Source of the DNA: Candidatus Stygibacter frigidus
GTDB lineage: Bacteria > Cloacimonadota > Cloacimonadia > Cloacimonadales > TCS61
Assembly (NCBI GenBank): GCA_030765325.1
Contig: JAVCCT010000212.1
Location: forward strand, 1-9,051
Length of the DNA stretch: 9,051 bases
Direction of reading: 5' to 3'
A program made the translations under genes and the position numbers. Below are positions 7,428 to 9,051 of the stretch, piece after piece; within the stretch, counting starts at the first letter, position 1, and the number at the start of each line of letters is the position of its first letter. The notes beneath the pieces were generated by a model. The model did no database searches. It saw only the letters and a program-made list of their open reading frames with translations, and had not been told where the DNA came from.

Positions 7428-8696
7428 ATGTGTAAACTCAAGAAGATCCAGGATGTGAATTTAAAAGGGAAAACTGTACTCATGAGAGTCGATCATAACG
7501 TTGTGAAAAAAGGAAAGATCATTGATCCTTATAGAATCGATGCCTCGTTACCAACTATTAATTATATTATTGAGCAGGGAGCAAAGCTGATCCTGATGTC
7601 ACATGTGGGTCGCCCTAAAAACAAAGCAACCGGTGAAATAGAAATATCTGAAAAAAGCTCAGTTATTCCCATAGTGGAATACCTGAAGGGAAAAGGTATC
7701 AGGATAAATGCTCTTGATATAACTGCTCAAGGTAAATATGGGATTGAGCATTTAGATAGTGAATTAGTAAAAAATGCCTTCAAAGATGATAAGCTTCAGG
7801 CTATTTATTTACCTAATACCCGCTGGTTTAAAGGGGAAGAAGCCAAAGATGAAAGTAAGGAAATTCTGGGCAGGGAACTGGCAGAAATTGCCGATATATT
7901 TGTCAATGATGCCTTTGGCTCCTGGCAGCCTCATGCTTCCACGATTATGCCAGCAAATTATATTCCTGCCTATGCTGGAGTATTAATGCAAAAAGAAGTA
8001 CATCATCTGGATAGCGTTCTCAATCCTCAGAAACCATTTGTTGCCGTGGTTGCCGGCTCAAAATTTGATACCAAAATCCAGCCACTATCTGCATTATTAA
8101 AAAGAGCTGACTATTTGATGCTGGGTGGTGTTATCTATAATGCCTTTCTCAGCGTGAAATATGGTGTTCAGATAGCTGGTGTGAGTGAAGAAGATAAGCT
8201 TGCTGCCCGTGATTTTGTGGAATTAACCAGCCAATATCCTGGTAAAATTATTGAACCACGCTATATTATAGAATCAGATAGTCTGGAAGGCAGGTTTGAA
8301 GGAAAATATCGGACTGTGGATATCAAGAATCTCAAGGAAGGTGATAAACTAAATTACATCCTTGATATTGATAAATCTTCTTTCCAGCAGGATGATATCA
8401 AAGACATTTTTGCTAAAGCAGGGACTTTCTTTGTTAATGCTGTGATGGGATTCACCCCACACTTCACGGAAGGTACGATAGCACTGGACAGCCTGATCGC
8501 AAAAAATCACAAAGCAAAAAAACTATTTGGTGGGGGGGATACTTTACAGGAATTCAATACTTTACTGCCTGAAATCTATCAGCAGGCTTTAAATGATGAA
8601 CTTTATTATTTCTTTACTGGTGGTGGCACAATCTTAAAAGCCATATCAGAAGGATCCGCCTGGGGACTGGAACCAGTGAGGGTCCTGAAAGCATAA
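7428..8696 (+). CDS. pgk: Divergent phosphoglycerate kinase
   Basis: This 422-residue protein aligns along its length with phosphoglycerate kinase, which moves phosphate between 1,3-bisphosphoglycerate and ADP in glycolysis. Kept features are RVDHNV (R20, D22, N24), R36 in DPYRIDASLPT, SHVGRP (H59, R62), R132 in the LPNTRW block, VNDAFG (159-164), K212 and K216 in SKFDTKI, GGGDT (368-372) and TGGG (397-400). Several normally invariant features are altered. The FGTAHRAHAS block reads FGSWQPHAS, losing the substrate-binding arginine and its neighbouring histidine. The WNGPMGVFE nucleotide loop reads VNAVMGFTP, losing W, G-P and the ribose-binding glutamate. The GGG before the mid-protein helix reads GGV, and the LDIGP segment reads LDIDK. 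The proline after the RVDxNV signature is also gone. It is therefore either a fast-evolved true kinase or a paralogue with changed activity. It is cytoplasmic and is the last gene of the apparent operon. Confidence 0.85.
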   Translation: MCKLKKIQDVNLKGKTVLMRVDHNVVKKGKIIDPYRIDASLPTINYIIEQGAKLILMSHVGRPKNKATGEIEISEKSSVIPIVEYLKGKGIRINALDITAQGKYGIEHLDSELVKNAFKDDKLQAIYLPNTRWFKGEEAKDESKEILGRELAEIADIFVNDAFGSWQPHASTIMPANYIPAYAGVLMQKEVHHLDSVLNPQKPFVAVVAGSKFDTKIQPLSALLKRADYLMLGGVIYNAFLSVKYGVQIAGVSEEDKLAARDFVELTSQYPGKIIEPRYIIESDSLEGRFEGKYRTVDIKNLKEGDKLNYILDIDKSSFQQDDIKDIFAKAGTFFVNAVMGFTPHFTEGTIALDSLIAKNHKAKKLFGGGDTLQEFNTLLPEIYQQALNDELYYFFTGGGTILKAISEGSAWGLEPVRVLKA

Positions 8697-8707
8697 ATAT
8701 GAGTGAT

Positions 8708-8727
8708 GGTGACTTGTGACCGGTAAC
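8708..8727. repeat. Overlapping imperfect palindromes of GGTnAC half-sites
   Basis: Three half-sites lie side by side: GGTGAC (8708-8713), GTGACC (8716-8721) and GGTAAC (8722-8727). The last two form GTnACCGGTnAC, a 12-base palindrome with one mismatched pair. The first two form a spaced palindrome, also with one mismatched pair. Another GTAACC occurs at 8892-8897. The arrangement resembles a protein-binding site, but no regulator is visible and it could be chance. Confidence 0.25.
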
Positions 8728-8827
8728 GATCTGAATTAAGGCTGGAACTAATTTGAATAAATATCGGGAATGGGGATGTGAACAGCGGATAATTTATTAT
8801 TTAGCAAGTAATTAGTCATTAATTTAG

Positions 8828-8857
8828 TAAATCTGCTCCTACTACTAAGCAAATTTA
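8828..8857 (+). other. Imperfect hairpin, 10-bp arms and 10-base loop
   Basis: TAAATCTGCT (8828-8837) can pair with AGCAAATTTA (8848-8857), with one C-A mismatch around the loop at 8838-8847. The stem is AT-rich except for two central G-C pairs near the loop. No T-run follows on either strand, so it is not a standard intrinsic terminator. It might slow or stabilise transcript ends from the operon. Confidence 0.3.
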
Positions 8858-8923
8858 AACGAGAAAAAAGTCAAAATATAGGAAAAATAGTGTAACCAGA
8901 TAAGCTGCTTACGTTGAACAAAG

Positions 8924-8929
8924 TATAAT
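8924..8929 (+). promoter_or_regulatory. Likely -10 promoter element for the last gene
   Basis: A perfect TATAAT sits 27 bases before the ATG at 8957, which would leave a leader of about 20 bases. A-tracts at 8864-8869, 8873-8876 and 8883-8887 lie further upstream and could act as an UP element or bent DNA. No good TTGACA-like element lies at 16-18 bases; TTGAAC at 8914-8919 is too close. The call rests on the -10 box and its position ahead of a gene. Confidence 0.4.
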
Positions 8930-8956
8930 GCGTTAATTAATTTACGGGGGTAATTT

Positions 8957-9051
8957 ATGAGCGTTAATACAGAATTCCTGCTTGACAAATGTCAAGAGAA
9001 TATAAAAAAGCCTTACTATTGCAGTATTTTTATCGAAAGAATAAATAAGGA
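8957..9051 (+). CDS. Hypothetical protein, 5' end only
   Basis: The frame opens with ATG at 8957 and stays open for 31 codons to the window edge. It starts MSVNTEFLLDKCQENIKK and continues with an aromatic, cysteine-containing PYYCSIFIERINK. A stop at 8951 is the nearest upstream in-frame codon of note, so this ATG is the only nearby start. GGGGG (8946-8950) lies six bases ahead as a purine-rich ribosome site, and a TATAAT box lies 27 bases ahead. There is no signal peptide in the visible part. I do not recognise the family. It appears to be a separate transcription unit from the glycan operon, in the same direction. Confidence 0.6.
   Translation, partial: MSVNTEFLLDKCQENIKKPYYCSIFIERINK

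Larger units (their letters stand above)
8697..8956 (+). other. Intergenic spacer after the operon
   Basis: This 260-base AT-rich stretch has no convincing gene on either strand; the only + strand frame near its start (ATG 8699) codes for six residues. It holds a cluster of GGTnAC/GTnACC half-sites (8708-8727), an imperfect hairpin (8828-8857), A-tracts (8864-8887) and a TATAAT box (8924-8929). No classical terminator with a T-run follows the kinase gene. Transcription may therefore end by another route or continue into the spacer. Confidence 0.6.

Noticed and set aside
8699..8719. Very short frame (ATG at 8699, six codons) after the kinase gene
   Set aside because: It is too short, lacks a good ribosome site and has no sign of conservation that could be judged here.
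8818..8826. ATTAATTTA repeated at 8936-8944
   Set aside because: It is a short AT-only word in an AT-rich spacer and is expected by chance.
1..9051. CRISPR arrays, tRNA or rRNA genes, insertion sequences
   Set aside because: No spaced direct repeats, cloverleaf-like segments, transposase motifs or terminal inverted repeats were seen.

Overview
The window is AT-rich and read almost entirely from the + strand. It holds eight tightly packed genes (positions 3 to 8696), a 260-base spacer, and the first 31 codons of another gene. The first gene ends in a carboxy-terminal domain of the type-IX-like sorting or FlgD-like kind: a VYPNP motif, a WDGxN segment, an SSGVYFY segment and a short basic end. 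This points to a bacterium of the FCB superphylum. Base composition, packing and this domain suggest a lineage such as Candidatus Cloacimonadota. That placement is inference; there is no rRNA or other decisive marker here.

Layout: (1) 3-632, the 3' end of a secreted beta-propeller protein with a C-terminal sorting-type domain. (2) 632-1642, a GT4-type glycosyltransferase. (3) 1629-3023, a NodB-like deacetylase with an extra N-terminal domain and no signal peptide. (4) 3020-4051, a second GT4-type glycosyltransferase. (5) 4051-4920, a radical SAM protein with a short SPASM/twitch-like tail. (6) 4925-6400, a 14-helix Wzx-type flippase. (7) 6397-7416, 3-dehydroquinate synthase (aroB). (8) 7428-8696, a divergent phosphoglycerate kinase. 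(9) 8957-9051, the start of an unrecognised gene behind its own likely promoter.

Genes 1 to 7 overlap or lie within 4 bases of each other (TAATG, GTGA and ATGA junctions). Gene 8 follows after 11 bases with a strong AGGAGG, so genes 1 to 8 look like one operon. Genes 2 to 6 form a coherent surface-glycan module: two transferases, a cytoplasmic deacetylase, a radical SAM enzyme that could modify a sugar, lipid or peptide, and a flippase to export the lipid-linked product. No initiating phosphoglycosyltransferase, polymerase or ligase is present, so the pathway must be completed elsewhere.

The most unusual points are three. The radical SAM enzyme has a shortened cysteine set and sits in the glycan module. 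The phosphoglycerate kinase has lost several normally invariant active-site residues. Two central-metabolism-type genes are coupled to a glycan operon that begins with a secreted protein. I see no clearly new named system; the best candidate for something undescribed is a glycan pathway involving the radical SAM enzyme and the cytosolic deacetylase.
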